A stretch of DNA of 38,579 bases from assembly GCA_018607725.1 (NCBI GenBank), contig JABBAY010000034.1, forward strand, positions 1 through 38,579, read 5' to 3'. The position numbers and the translations under genes are program-made. Of the stretch, positions 1-8,670 are shown in pieces. How positions within the stretch are numbered: position 1 is the first letter of the stretch; every line of letters begins with the position of its first letter. Origin of the DNA: K189A clade bacterium (lineage in GTDB: Bacteria > Pseudomonadota > Gammaproteobacteria > Pseudomonadales > Azotimanducaceae). The notes beneath the pieces are model-generated. The model did no database searches. It had not been told where the DNA came from and saw only the letters and a list, made by a program, of their open reading frames with translations.

Positions 1-36
1 TACAGTTAACGGTACAGTTAACGGTACAGTTAATGG
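1..36. repeat. 12-bp tandem repeat, three copies
   Basis: Three head-to-tail copies of TACAGTTAACGG open the window; the third reads TACAGTTAATGG, one base different. The unit contains the palindrome GTTAAC. It lies about 180 bp upstream of prmA, probably between an upstream gene (accC in many relatives, not visible here) and prmA. The array may continue beyond the left edge. Role unknown; it could be slippage-generated spacer or a multi-copy protein site. Confidence 0.85.
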
Positions 37-215
37 GGTATTCGACGACCCAGTGTTGGAGTGCAAAGTGCGGATTTTAGGCGCAGCAAGTTGGCCCCGT
101 TCCATGGCAATGAACAGGCAAGGGTTTTATCGGCAGCATGAGAGCTGAAGCCGCTTTTCTGGGTGACAGAGACTCGAATATTAGAATCACGAACAACATA
201 GGATGTGAACGCACC

Positions 216-1082
216 GTGGAATGGAAAACCGTAGCTGTCGCTGGTACAACCACCAGCCTGGCATTGATAGAAGATATATTTTGGCACACCGGCGCCGTCT
301 CTGTGACGGTGATTGACGCCGAAGATCAGCCAATTTACGAGCCTGGCCCTGGCGAGGAGCCGGTTTGGGAGAATGTTATTGTGACCGGTCTGTATGCGGA
401 AGATGCTGATATCGATGGCGTCCGTGATCAGTTTTCTGAAGCCGGTTTCGAGTTACTTTTCGTCGAGGTCGTGGGTGATCGTATCTGGGAGCGCGAGTGG
501 TTGACGCGATTTCACCCCATGCAGTTTGGTCAGCGTCTTTGGGTTTGCCCTTCAGGCCGCGAAGTAAATGCGGATGATGCCATCATTCTTCAACTTGATC
601 CTGGACTGGCATTTGGTACGGGTACCCACGCGACCACACGCTTGTGTCTTGAATGGCTCGAAGGCAACATCGTCCCTGGCCAACAGCTGTTGGATTTTGG
701 CTGCGGGTCAGGAATCCTTGGCATAGCGGCGCTGTTGCTCGGTGCTGATCATGTGCGGGCGATAGACAATGATCCTCAAGCACTGGTCGCGACCCTGGAT
801 AATGCCACGCGTAATCAGGTTCAAGAGCAACTATTGATCTCGATGCCGGAGGCACTGGTAGCCTCGAGTTTTGACACGGTTGTTGCCAATATCCTTGCTC
901 AACCGTTGATTGACCTCGCGGAGCATCTTATTGCCAGCTTGAAACCTGGCGGTCATGTGTTGCTGTCTGGAATCATGGTGGGTCAAAAGGATTGGGTCAA
1001 AGCCGCCTACGCAAAGCTGGATTTTGTCGCCGAGGGGGAGTTGGATGGTTGGGTTAGTCTTGCAGCCAAAAAGCCAGGTTAG
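216..1082 (+). CDS. prmA: Ribosomal protein L11 methyltransferase PrmA
   Basis: PrmA is the cytoplasmic SAM-dependent enzyme that trimethylates amino groups of ribosomal protein L11. The 288-residue product has the N-terminal L11-recognition part and a class I methyltransferase domain. It shows the family segment LDPGLAFGTGTHATT, the SAM loop DFGCGSGILGIAA and the post-I motif VVANILAQPL. I chose GTG at 216 (then Glu-Trp-Lys) because homologues begin at this point and AGGA lies 12 nt upstream. An in-frame ATG at 138 would add 26 residues with no family similarity. Family length is about 290-295, which agrees. The next gene starts 3 nt after the stop, so the two are probably cotranscribed. The family call is firm; the exact start is slightly uncertain. 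Confidence 0.95.
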   Translation: MEWKTVAVAGTTTSLALIEDIFWHTGAVSVTVIDAEDQPIYEPGPGEEPVWENVIVTGLYAEDADIDGVRDQFSEAGFELLFVEVVGDRIWEREWLTRFHPMQFGQRLWVCPSGREVNADDAIILQLDPGLAFGTGTHATTRLCLEWLEGNIVPGQQLLDFGCGSGILGIAALLLGADHVRAIDNDPQALVATLDNATRNQVQEQLLISMPEALVASSFDTVVANILAQPLIDLAEHLIASLKPGGHVLLSGIMVGQKDWVKAAYAKLDFVAEGELDGWVSLAAKKPG

Positions 1083-1085
1083 CCT

Positions 1086-2237
1086 GTGAGTTCTTTGGAT
1101 AATGTTACGCGATGTCCGCGCTGCCAGACATCCTTTCGAGTGACCGATGTGCAGCTGAATGCGGCCGGTGGCGCTGTTCGCTGCGGCTCCTGCCTGGAAG
1201 TATTTCAGGCAAGCGCCCATTTATTAGATCCCGAGCGCGGGGCTGAAATGGGCGACATGGTCGCTGTCGTCAGCAATGCTGTGACGGCCCAAGATGAGGA
1301 GGCTGTAGTGGCGCCGAACGATGCCCACACGTTAAGCCCGGGATCGGCTGACGCAGACGGGACCCCGTTAGCGTTGCTGAGCGATCTTCAAGACGATGAG
1401 AATTTTGCCGGCGATGCCGAAAACCCTGCCGAGGAAGAGGCTGTTGTTGCGGCGGCTGATATTGTCACGGGCGTTAAAGTTGTTGATAGCCTCGACGACA
1501 TGCTGGATAGCGATGAATACTGGTCTGAGGCGGAGGCAATGCATGCCGGCCCCGGGCTCTCTGACCATGACAGGTCGGATGACAGGTCGGATGACGCGGC
1601 GGATGTTGCGGCGGCGAGGCTGGAGGATACTGGCCAATCATTATTCGAGACGGCGACAGATGCCGAGCCAGACACGCCGGATCAGAGTGAGCTGCAGAGT
1701 TTGGCGTTTGAGTCGTTGGATCCTGCAGAGATCTTCGGCGACCCAGAGGCGCCGCGCGCATTGCGCCAATGGCCCTGGGCGCTTGGCGCGCTGTTACTGC
1801 TCTTGGTCCTCGGGGCACAATATACCTGGTCTGTGAAGGACCGCCTGGCGCAAAATGTGACAATACGACCTTACTATCAGCAGTTTTGTCGGTATGTCGG
1901 TTGCCAACTTAAGGCCTATCAAAACAGCGCGGTTCTGACCACCACCGAATTGGTCGTGCGCAGTCATCCGACACTAGCGAATGCGCTGAAGGTCGACGCG
2001 ATCATCAAAAATGCCGGGGCCTTTGGTCAATTATTTCCAAACCTGACATTATCCTTCGTCGACGCTAATGGCGCACACGTCGCCCAGCGGACTTTTAAGC
2101 CGGCAGACTATCTTGCAGGAGAGTTGGTGGGGCTGCGATATTTTCCCGCCTATACGGAGGTTCGGTTTTCGTTGGCTATCGTTGATCCAGGTAAAGCTGC
2201 GCTGAGCTATCATCTGACCATTGAACCCACGTCGTGA
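1086..2237 (+). CDS. Zinc-ribbon (MJ0042) and DUF3426 single-span membrane protein
   Basis: This 383-residue protein has three parts. Residues 8-40 are an MJ0042-type zinc ribbon with Cys10-x2-Cys13 and Cys33-x2-Cys36. Residues about 50-218 are a long, acidic, low-complexity linker rich in Asp, Glu and Ala. One hydrophobic segment near residues 229-249 is followed by a C-terminal DUF3426 domain. The layout predicts a cytoplasmic zinc finger tethered to the inner membrane with the C-terminal domain in the periplasm. Function is not established; the family regularly sits between prmA and dusB-fis in gammaproteobacteria, and a regulatory role is only a guess. The start is GTG with CAGG seven nt upstream, 3 nt after prmA. 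The linker contains a 12-bp tandem duplication (see 1568-1591). Confidence 0.85.
   Translation: MSSLDNVTRCPRCQTSFRVTDVQLNAAGGAVRCGSCLEVFQASAHLLDPERGAEMGDMVAVVSNAVTAQDEEAVVAPNDAHTLSPGSADADGTPLALLSDLQDDENFAGDAENPAEEEAVVAAADIVTGVKVVDSLDDMLDSDEYWSEAEAMHAGPGLSDHDRSDDRSDDAADVAAARLEDTGQSLFETATDAEPDTPDQSELQSLAFESLDPAEIFGDPEAPRALRQWPWALGALLLLLVLGAQYTWSVKDRLAQNVTIRPYYQQFCRYVGCQLKAYQNSAVLTTTELVVRSHPTLANALKVDAIIKNAGAFGQLFPNLTLSFVDANGAHVAQRTFKPADYLAGELVGLRYFPAYTEVRFSLAIVDPGKAALSYHLTIEPTS
1568..1591 (+). repeat. In-frame 12-bp tandem duplication in the DUF3426 gene
   Basis: TGACAGGTCGGA occurs twice in direct succession and begins a third time (TGAC). It encodes a repeated Asp-Arg-Ser-Asp unit within the acidic linker. 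Being a multiple of three it keeps frame, and it probably arose by slippage in a region under weak constraint. Confidence 0.9.
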
Positions 2238-2296
2238 TTGAGCCTGATTTACGCTAAGATGTCGCTCTTTGACTCAAATCGACCGATGGAAAGTCT

Positions 2297-3268
2297 ATGC
2301 TAACGATCGGACCTCATCAGCACGCCAGTCAAGTGATCATCGCACCTATGGCCGGTGTTACAGATAAGCCTTATCGAAATATGTGCCGAGAATTCGGGGC
2401 GCATTGGATGGTGTCTGAAATGATCACCAGCGATGTTCGCTTGTGGAAGTCTGTGAAATCTCGTCAGCGCCTTGCCTATCATGATGAGCCGGGGCCGCGC
2501 TGGATTCAGATTGCCGGTGCAGAGCCTGAGATGATGGCTGAAGCCGCGAGTTTGAATCAGGGTCGCGGGGCTCAAATTATTGATATCAATATGGGTTGCC
2601 CGGCCAAAAAAGTCTGTAATAAACAAGCGGGCTCGGCTTTGCTGCGGGACGAAAAGCTGGTGGGTAAGATTCTTGAGGCTGTGGTGGCCGCCGTTGACGT
2701 CCCGGTAACCCTCAAGATACGGCTCGGCTGGTGCAAAGAAACCCAAAATGCGCCAACGATCGCGCGAATTGCCGAGTCGGCAGGGGTTTCGCTTTTGACC
2801 GTACATGGCCGAACGCGCGCCTGTAAATTTGCAGGGGATGTTGATTATCAGGCGATTGCTGGTGTTGTTAATGCCGTGAGCATCCCTGTGGTTGCCAACG
2901 GCGATATTGATTCAGCGCCGAAGGCCCGCGCCGTGCTAGATCAGACTGGTGCAGCGGCGGTCATGTTGGGCCGGGCGACTCAGGGTCATCCTTGGCTTGC
3001 GGCAACGGTGGATCATTACCTGCGAACGGGAGAAATGAAAATAAATCCTGGAGAAAGTGAGATAAAACGTGCGCTAGTCGTACATGTACATAACCTCGAG
3101 AAGTTTTATGGCGAGGTGCTTGGAGTCCGTATTGCTAGGAAACACGTGGGATGGTACCTCTCGGGTCGAGTGAGTGTTGAATTTATGCGTAAGTTCAATG
3201 GTTTACAGTCAACTGAGGAACAGGTGGAGGCAATAATCGAGGCGTTTTTGGAAGATATTGCGGCTTAA
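2297..3268 (+). CDS. dusB: tRNA-dihydrouridine synthase B
   Basis: DusB is an FMN- and NADPH-dependent enzyme that reduces specific uridines of the tRNA D-loop to dihydrouridine. The 323-residue product is a TIM-barrel protein with the FMN-binding segment APMAGVTDKPYR at residues 16-27 and the active-site segment INMGCPAKKV, with catalytic Cys101. It also has the phosphate-binding segment VVANGDIDS and the GRATQGHPW motif. Length matches E. coli DusB (321). It lies directly upstream of fis (20-nt gap), the conserved dusB-fis pair. In enterobacteria the two are cotranscribed from a promoter before dusB, and the same is inferred here. Confidence 0.97.
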   Translation: MLTIGPHQHASQVIIAPMAGVTDKPYRNMCREFGAHWMVSEMITSDVRLWKSVKSRQRLAYHDEPGPRWIQIAGAEPEMMAEAASLNQGRGAQIIDINMGCPAKKVCNKQAGSALLRDEKLVGKILEAVVAAVDVPVTLKIRLGWCKETQNAPTIARIAESAGVSLLTVHGRTRACKFAGDVDYQAIAGVVNAVSIPVVANGDIDSAPKARAVLDQTGAAAVMLGRATQGHPWLAATVDHYLRTGEMKINPGESEIKRALVVHVHNLEKFYGEVLGVRIARKHVGWYLSGRVSVEFMRKFNGLQSTEEQVEAIIEAFLEDIAA

Positions 3269-3288
3269 ACTGGTGGAAGTACCATAAT

Positions 3289-3606
3289 ATGTCTATAGAT
3301 GAAGAAGCAGAAAAGAACTCACAAACTAGCAGCCGAATGAGCGATGTGATTGAGGAGTATAACGCCGGTGCTGATGCAGAACCCCTGTTAAGTCATTCGG
3401 TGGCGGCATCGGTTAAGGCCTACATCAGGGCGATGGACGACCAGCCCTTATCTGATTTATACGAACTGGTAATGTGCGAGGTTGAAATGCCGTTACTGAC
3501 CTGCGTTCTGCGTCACACCCGACAGAACCAGAGTTTGACGGCAGAAATTCTCGGCTTAAACCGCGGTACTTTGCGCAAAAAAATGAAAAAGTACGGCATG
3601 TTGTAG
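3289..3606 (+). CDS. fis: DNA-binding protein Fis
   Basis: Fis is a homodimeric nucleoid protein that bends DNA and activates rRNA and tRNA promoters during fast growth. The 105-residue product is slightly longer than the 98-residue E. coli protein because of a polar N-terminal tail. The central helices include the segment PLLTCVLRHTRQNQS, followed by the C-terminal helix-turn-helix at about residues 80-105, ending LRKKMKKYGML as in the family. GGAAG lies upstream of the ATG. A perfect intrinsic terminator follows at 3672-3697, so dusB-fis should be a closed unit. Confidence 0.97.
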   Translation: MSIDEEAEKNSQTSSRMSDVIEEYNAGADAEPLLSHSVAASVKAYIRAMDDQPLSDLYELVMCEVEMPLLTCVLRHTRQNQSLTAEILGLNRGTLRKKMKKYGML

Positions 3607-3671
3607 GAGGGTAGATTAGCCTCGCCTAGCAATTCCAATTTAACGGGTAGGCGTGTAAAATCTTGGCTTCA

Positions 3672-3697
3672 AAAAAGGACGGGTAACCGTCCTTTTT
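3672..3697 (+). terminator. Rho-independent terminator after fis
   Basis: An 11-bp perfect stem, AAAAAGGACGG paired with CCGTCCTTTTT, closes on the tetraloop GTAA, a GNRA-type loop. The 3' arm ends in five T residues. It lies 65 nt after the fis stop and before purH. The A-run on the 5' arm also gives a T-run on the opposite strand, so it could act in both directions. Confidence 0.92.
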
Positions 3698-3703
3698 GCA
3701 TTT

Positions 3704-3733
3704 CAGTCTTTTGTTTTGCAGTCTTTTTGTTTT
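3704..3733 (+). repeat. T-rich duplicated 15-mer upstream of purH
   Basis: CAGTCTTTTGTTTTG is followed at once by CAGTCTTTTTGTTTT, two near-identical 15-base units. They lie between the fis terminator and the purH start in the probable purH promoter or leader zone. No PurR-like operator was recognised here. The T-rich duplication may be slippage or a transcript leader element. Confidence 0.6.
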
Positions 3734-3769
3734 TTTAGTCAATGATGATTACGGCGTCGAAGATAAACT

Positions 3770-5371
3770 ATGAATAATTATAAAATCAATACAGCGCTTC
3801 TCAGCGTCTCAGATAAATCCGGCCTGTTAGCGTTAGCCCAGGCACTTTCAGGTTACGGCGTTCAAATGCTGTCTACCGGTGGTACTCACAAGCTGCTGCA
3901 CGACAATGGCGTGAGTGTTCAGGAGGTCTCGGACTATACGGGTTTCCCTGAGATGATGGATGGCCGGGTGAAAACCCTGCATCCGAAGATTCATGGTGGT
4001 CTGTTGGGGCGACGCGAGGCAGATGGTAGTGGTATTGATACCGCTGTGATGCAGGCCCATGGTATTCAAGGGATTGATCTTGTAGTTGTGAATTTGTATC
4101 CGTTTGAGCAAACCATCAAAAAGCCTGGCAGCACTTTTGCCGAGGCCATTGAAAATATCGATATCGGTGGTCCCGCCATGCTGCGCTCCGCAGCTAAGAA
4201 TTTTGCCAGTGTGGCCGTTGTTGTGGATGTGGCTGATTACTCGCTTATTCTTGAAGAGATGGCGCAATCCGATGGCTGTATCTCCTACGCCACTCGATTT
4301 CGACTGGCCGTCAAAACCTTCGAGCATGTTGCTCGCTACGATGCGGCGATCAGTAATTATCTCGGCAGTATTCAGCCCGACTCCGAGGCGCGGTTGCAGT
4401 TCCCGCAAACTATGACATTGCAGTATAGCCTGAAGCAAGGCATGCGCTATGGGGAAAATCCGCACCAGGCTGCAGCTTTTTATGTTTCGGCAGACGCGGG
4501 TATGGGTAGTGTGGCGGGGGCCAACCAACTACAGGGTAAAGCCCTGTCGTTTAACAATGTCGCCGATACGGATGCCGCATTGGAGTGCGTGCGAGCTTTT
4601 GCAGAGCCAGCGTGTGTTATCGTCAAGCATGCTAATCCTTGCGGGGTTGCCGTGGCCGAGGACTTACTGTTGGCATACCAACACGCCTTCGCGACGGATC
4701 CGACGTCAGCCTTCGGCGGTATTATTGCCTTCAATCGCCCGGTCACGTTGGCGGTCGCGACGGACATCGTTGACAAGCAATTCGTTGAAGTGGTTATTGC
4801 GCCCTCTATTGATGCTGATGCGCTGGCGGTGTTTGCGAAGAAGAAAAATGTCAGGGTGCTGGCCTGTGGTGATCTGTCGATGGATCGAACCGGTGAGCTG
4901 AGTATCAAGCAGGTTTTGGGTGGCCTCTTGGTTCAGGAAAGTGATCTGGCCTTGGTGAACGCCGAGCAGGGCGAGTCAGACCTGCAGGTTGTCAGCGAAC
5001 GCCAGCCCACTGACCAAGAACGTCGGGATCTGATGTTTGCCTGGACCGTCGCGAAGTACGTCAAATCCAATGCGATTGTCTATGCGAGCGATAACCGAAC
5101 AATCGGCGTCGGTGCGGGACAAATGAGCCGCGTTTATAGCGCGAAGATCGCCGGTATCAAGGCAGCAGACGAAGGTCTCGTGGTACCCGGGTCAGTGATG
5201 GCATCTGATGCATTCTTCCCCTTTCGAGACGGCATTGATGCGGCGGCGGCGGCAGGTATTACGGCTGTCATCCAGCCCGGTGGCTCGGTCCGAGATGACG
5301 AAGTTATCCTTGCTGCCAACGAGGCAGGCATGGCGATGATATTTACTGGCATGCGACACTTTCGCCACTAG
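3770..5371 (+). CDS. purH: Bifunctional AICAR formyltransferase / IMP cyclohydrolase
   Basis: PurH catalyses the last two steps of de novo IMP synthesis: formylation of AICAR from 10-formyl-tetrahydrofolate, then ring closure. The 533-residue length fits the family (E. coli 529). Residues about 1-200 are the MGS-like cyclohydrolase domain, with the segment [11 protein letters not shown] at the start and the segment [11 protein letters not shown]. The remainder is the AICAR transformylase domain, with KHANPCG beginning at Lys286-His287 (catalytic His) and the segment DPTSAFGG. purD follows after about 43 nt, so the two are likely cotranscribed. The start lies 72 nt beyond the fis terminator, with only a weak AAGA element before it. 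Confidence 0.97.
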   Translation: MNNYKINTALLSVSDKSGLLALAQALSGYGVQMLSTGGTHKLLHDNGVSVQEVSDYTGFPEMMDGRVKTLHPKIHGGLLGRREADGSGIDTAVMQAHGIQGIDLVVVNLYPFEQTIKKPGSTFAEAIENIDIGGPAMLRSAAKNFASVAVVVDVADYSLILEEMAQSDGCISYATRFRLAVKTFEHVARYDAAISNYLGSIQPDSEARLQFPQTMTLQYSLKQGMRYGENPHQAAAFYVSADAGMGSVAGANQLQGKALSFNNVADTDAALECVRAFAEPACVIVKHANPCGVAVAEDLLLAYQHAFATDPTSAFGGIIAFNRPVTLAVATDIVDKQFVEVVIAPSIDADALAVFAKKKNVRVLACGDLSMDRTGELSIKQVLGGLLVQESDLALVNAEQGESDLQVVSERQPTDQERRDLMFAWTVAKYVKSNAIVYASDNRTIGVGAGQMSRVYSAKIAGIKAADEGLVVPGSVMASDAFFPFRDGIDAAAAAGITAVIQPGGSVRDDEVILAANEAGMAMIFTGMRHFRH

Positions 5372-5414
5372 ATTGTGGGTTGATTAAAGACTCTTTCAAG
5401 ACAGAGGTAAATTG

Positions 5415-6704
5415 ATGAAAATCCTGATCACGGGTAGCGGCGGACGAGAACATGCGTTGGCTTGGCGAGTGGCTCAGTCAGAGCAAGTAGAGCGGGTTTA
5501 CATAGCGCCCGGCAATGCCGGCACCGCCACAGACGACAAGTTATGTAATGTCGATATTGATATCATGGACTTTGCGGCACAGATTCAGTTCGCTCAAGAT
5601 AACGGCATTGATCTCACGATCATAGGTCCAGAGGCGCCCCTAGTCGCCGGTGTTGTGGATCAATTTCGAGCGGCGGGTCTGCCCTGTTTTGGTCCGGATC
5701 AAGGCGCCGCACAACTCGAGGGCTCCAAGAGTTTTACCAAAGACTTTCTCGCCAGGCACAAGATTCCGACGGCGGCCTATGGCAGCTTCGACGAGCCAGC
5801 GGCTGCCATCGCTTTTGCTCGGCAGATGCCAACGCCCATCGTGATCAAGGCTGACGGTCTGGCTGCGGGAAAGGGTGTCGTCATCGCGCAGACCCAGGCT
5901 GAAGCGCAAGCCACAATTACCGATATGCTCAGTGGTAATGCGTTCGGGGCCGCCGGATCACGGGTAGTCATTGAAGAATTTCTGGTGGGTGAAGAGGCCA
6001 GCTTCATCGTCATCGCCGACGGTGAGACCTTCCTGGATTTTGCTACTTCCCAGGATCATAAGGCGGCGTTCGATGGCGACCAGGGACCTAACACGGGTGG
6101 TATGGGGGCATACTCGCCCGCACCTGTAGTGACGCCGGAGGTCCATCAACGGATCATCGATCAGGTCATTCAGCCGACCCTGGATGGTATGGCCGCAGAT
6201 GGATATCCGTATACTGGGTTTTTGTACGCGGGTCTGATGATTGACGCAGCAGGTCAGCCCAGCGTGATCGAATTCAACTGTCGGTTCGGGGATCCAGAGA
6301 CTCAGCCCGTGATGATGCGCATGCAATCAGACTTGGCGAAACTTTGTCTGGCGGCCCTAGACGGCGACCTGATTAATCATGTGCTCGAGTTCGATGACCA
6401 GGTAGCATTAACAGTGGTCATGGCGGCTGGCGGTTATCCTGACAAGTATGCCAGCGGCGATGAAATCACGGGCATCGATGCTGCCGATGAACTGGGCAAA
6501 GTCTTTCATGCTGGCACACGTCTGGAAGGTGGCAAGGTCGTGACCAGTGGTGGCCGAGTCCTGGGGGTCACTGCAACCGGGCAGTCGGTGCTTGAGGCGC
6601 AGCAGCGCGCCTATGCGATGGTAGAGAAAATTCAATTCGCTAAGGCCCAGTACCGAACAGATATCGGCTATCGAGCGATTGCGCGTGAACAAGACGCGAA
6701 CTAG
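5415..6704 (+). CDS. purD: Phosphoribosylamine-glycine ligase (GAR synthetase)
   Basis: PurD joins glycine to 5-phosphoribosylamine using ATP, the second step of purine synthesis. The 429-residue product has the N-terminal Rossmann-like segment GSGGREHALAW and an ATP-grasp domain with PTPIVIKADGLAAGKGVV. It also has NTGGMGAYSPAP and the metal-binding end EFNCRFGDPETQ. I start at ATG 5415, with AGAGG placed seven nt upstream. A TTG codon directly before it (5412) would add one residue and is less likely. The gene is paired with purH and ends 13 nt from the end of the convergent cca, with a small hairpin at the junction. Confidence 0.97.
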   Translation: MKILITGSGGREHALAWRVAQSEQVERVYIAPGNAGTATDDKLCNVDIDIMDFAAQIQFAQDNGIDLTIIGPEAPLVAGVVDQFRAAGLPCFGPDQGAAQLEGSKSFTKDFLARHKIPTAAYGSFDEPAAAIAFARQMPTPIVIKADGLAAGKGVVIAQTQAEAQATITDMLSGNAFGAAGSRVVIEEFLVGEEASFIVIADGETFLDFATSQDHKAAFDGDQGPNTGGMGAYSPAPVVTPEVHQRIIDQVIQPTLDGMAADGYPYTGFLYAGLMIDAAGQPSVIEFNCRFGDPETQPVMMRMQSDLAKLCLAALDGDLINHVLEFDDQVALTVVMAAGGYPDKYASGDEITGIDAADELGKVFHAGTRLEGGKVVTSGGRVLGVTATGQSVLEAQQRAYAMVEKIQFAKAQYRTDIGYRAIAREQDAN

Positions 6705-6721
6705 CCAGGAGAAGGGGCTAG
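6701..6721. terminator. Hairpin spanning both stop codons of purD and cca
   Basis: CTAGCC and GGCTAG form a perfect 6-bp stem around a 9-nt loop. The left arm contains the purD stop TAG and the right arm the cca stop (CTA on this strand). There is no T-run, so it is at best a weak or Rho-assisted bidirectional stop between two convergent operons. Confidence 0.4.
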
Positions 6722-7860
6722 CGGGCGACTAGGTCGGCGAGTACCGCCTTGATTCTGGTAAGTTGCAGCGCGCGCATCGCCTGGCTAATAGCCGGGCCCT
6801 GCAAGCCGGCTGGTAGCTCACTGGCACTGACGCTGGTGCAGGCTTGATGCAGTTGTTGCCATCGCGCCAACAATGTCTTTGAGTCCCGTTGCTGTGTCTC
6901 GGTGTTCGTGGCCAACAAGGCGCTGACGGCCATAAATTGATTGAAACGTTCATGGCGTCGAAAAGCATCCAGCTGAGTAAAAAAAGCCAGAATATCTTCG
7001 GCATTTAAATTCGCCAGGGTTAGCCAAGTGGCATAGCCCTGGCTGACCTGCAAGGCCAGTTCAGTATAACGATTGGGTGCTTTGAGGGCTTTTGAACGGG
7101 CCTTGGTCACGACTGCGTTGATATTTAAGAACAGTGCCGCGTAGCGATATTCAGGCTGCTCGGTGACTTCGCTCAGCCGCGCCAGGTGGCTGAAGTCGGA
7201 TAGTTCAGGCCAGAGATCGCGATGGGCGCCGAGGGACTGCAGAAGCTCGAAAAAAGCGCTGGGCGTCGGTGCTTTCAAGGCCTTCTCACATTCCATAAAG
7301 ACCCGCTCTGGCGTGAGTTCTCGAAGGTCGCCATGGTCAACCATGTCCTGCATGAGTGTCATCGTTTCGGCGGCGACTCGAAATCCCAGGTGGGCAAAGC
7401 GCGCCATAAATCGGGCCACTCGCAGCACGCGCAAGGGGTCCTCGGCGAAAGCCTCAGAGACGTGTCGCAGGAGCCTGGCTTGCAGATCATCGAGCCCGCC
7501 ATAGGGATCAATCAGATTACCGTCACTGTCTTGGGCGATAGCGTTGATGGTCAAATCGCGGCGAGCCAAGTCTTGCTCGAGCGTTACCGCTTCATTGGCA
7601 TCACAAATAAACCCGCGGTGACCCTGGCCGCTCTTGCGTTCAGTGCGCGCCAGGGCATATTCTTCCTGGGTTCTTGGGTGGAGGAAAACCGGAAAGTCTT
7701 TGCCCACCGAGCGGTAGCCCAGGTTGGTCAGTTGCTCAGCGGTGGCGCCAACCACGACCCAGTCCCGCTCCACAACCTCAAGGTCAAGAAGTCTGTCGCG
7801 AACGGCGCCGCCTACAAGATAAGTCTCCAATGAATCGTCTCGCTCGGGTTGATTGGTCAT
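6718..7860 (-). CDS. cca: CCA-adding enzyme (tRNA nucleotidyltransferase), without HD domain
   Basis: Cca builds or repairs the 3' CCA end of tRNAs without a template. The 380-residue product opens with the class II nucleotidyltransferase head: [12 protein letters not shown] at residues 15-26, then a flexible-loop/ERKSG segment, RRDLTINA, and the neck motif [13 protein letters not shown]. Compared with E. coli Cca (412 residues) there is no HD phosphohydrolase signature after residue 220, as in pseudomonad forms. One oddity stands out: where E. coli has Asp-Arg-Asp (the D-x-D metal ligands), this protein has Glu31-Arg32-Asp33. The ATG overlaps the apaH stop by 4 nt (ATGA), so translation is probably coupled, and this is the last gene of the lptD-surA-pdxA-rsmA-apaH-cca run. 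Confidence 0.94.
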   Translation of the reverse strand: MTNQPERDDSLETYLVGGAVRDRLLDLEVVERDWVVVGATAEQLTNLGYRSVGKDFPVFLHPRTQEEYALARTERKSGQGHRGFICDANEAVTLEQDLARRDLTINAIAQDSDGNLIDPYGGLDDLQARLLRHVSEAFAEDPLRVLRVARFMARFAHLGFRVAAETMTLMQDMVDHGDLRELTPERVFMECEKALKAPTPSAFFELLQSLGAHRDLWPELSDFSHLARLSEVTEQPEYRYAALFLNINAVVTKARSKALKAPNRYTELALQVSQGYATWLTLANLNAEDILAFFTQLDAFRRHERFNQFMAVSALLATNTETQQRDSKTLLARWQQLHQACTSVSASELPAGLQGPAISQAMRALQLTRIKAVLADLVAR

Positions 7861-8666
7861 GGATGTGAACGCCGCGCAGGCACTGCAGTGATCTTACCAT
7901 CATCGAGCCGTAGGGCGGTCAGCGACCGTCCCCAGACACAACCCGTGTCCAGTGCAATGGCTGAATCAACCCCGGTCTCGCCGTTAAGTGCCGCCCAGTG
8001 GCCGAACAAAATCTTGGTTGACGGGTCAGGTCGGGGAAAGCTGAACCAGGGCGCAAAGCCGATTGGGGCTTGCTCGGTCTTGTGCTGTAACTCGAGTTCA
8101 CCCGCCGCGGTGCAATAGCGTAACCGGGTAAAGTAGTTAGTAATCAGTCGCAGTCTTGGCGAGCCTGTTATGGCGTCTGACCAAACGCGAGGCTCGTTGC
8201 CGTACATTTGCGCGAGAAAGTCGACGAAGTTTGGTCCTGTGAGTGCAGCTTGAACCTCCTGGGCGCGATCCAGACAGACTTGAACATCCCAGATCGGTGG
8301 CAGACCTGCATGGACTAACACACAGCGATTCGTGGTATCGACGTGGAGCAGGGGCTGATGACGCAGCCAATCAATGATGCCGGCCAAGTCAGAGGCGTTC
8401 AGCAGGTCGTCGAAGGTATCACTAGAACTGGCAGACTGACTGCCAACTGCCACGGCGAGAAAATGCAGGTCGTGGTTGCCCAGGACGACTTGTGTATTCG
8501 GCAGTTGCCGGATGAAGTTAATGACTTCGAGGTTCTTGGGTCCGCGGTTGATCAGATCGCCTAGAAACCAGGCTGAATCTCGCTGAGGATTGAACCCGAC
8601 CTTATCCAGCAGATCGGTCAGCTCATCAAAACAACCCTGGACATCACCGATCACATAGATGCTCAA
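7857..8666 (-). CDS. apaH: Diadenosine tetraphosphatase (symmetrical)
   Basis: ApaH hydrolyses Ap4A to two ADP and also removes dinucleoside-polyphosphate caps from RNA. The 269-residue product is a calcineurin-like metallophosphatase with GDVQGC near the N-terminus, GDLINRGP, the LGNHDLH motif, VHAGLPP, and FGHWA and LDTGCVWG late in the chain. GDxQG rather than GDxHG also occurs in pseudomonads. I chose TTG at 8666: AGGA lies 8 nt upstream, homologues start exactly here, and the gene then begins 4 nt after the rsmA stop. An ATG at 8732 would overlap rsmA by 62 nt and add 22 unrelated residues. apaG, normally between rsmA and apaH, is missing. Confidence 0.94.
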   Translation of the reverse strand: MSIYVIGDVQGCFDELTDLLDKVGFNPQRDSAWFLGDLINRGPKNLEVINFIRQLPNTQVVLGNHDLHFLAVAVGSQSASSSDTFDDLLNASDLAGIIDWLRHQPLLHVDTTNRCVLVHAGLPPIWDVQVCLDRAQEVQAALTGPNFVDFLAQMYGNEPRVWSDAITGSPRLRLITNYFTRLRYCTAAGELELQHKTEQAPIGFAPWFSFPRPDPSTKILFGHWAALNGETGVDSAIALDTGCVWGRSLTALRLDDGKITAVPARRSHP

Positions 8667-8670
8667 GGGC

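Noticed and set aside
30-289. Two open frames on the minus strand at the left edge
   Set aside because: They overlap the start of prmA in antisense, run across the 12-bp repeat region, and have no recognisable similarity or ribosome site.
3848-4528. 226-codon minus-strand frame inside purH
   Set aside because: Antisense shadow of a highly conserved enzyme gene; composition mirrors purH codons and no family features are visible.
4449-4901. 150-codon plus-strand frame inside purH
   Set aside because: Out-of-frame overlap rich in Arg, Ser and Trp, typical of a shifted frame; purH itself is intact.
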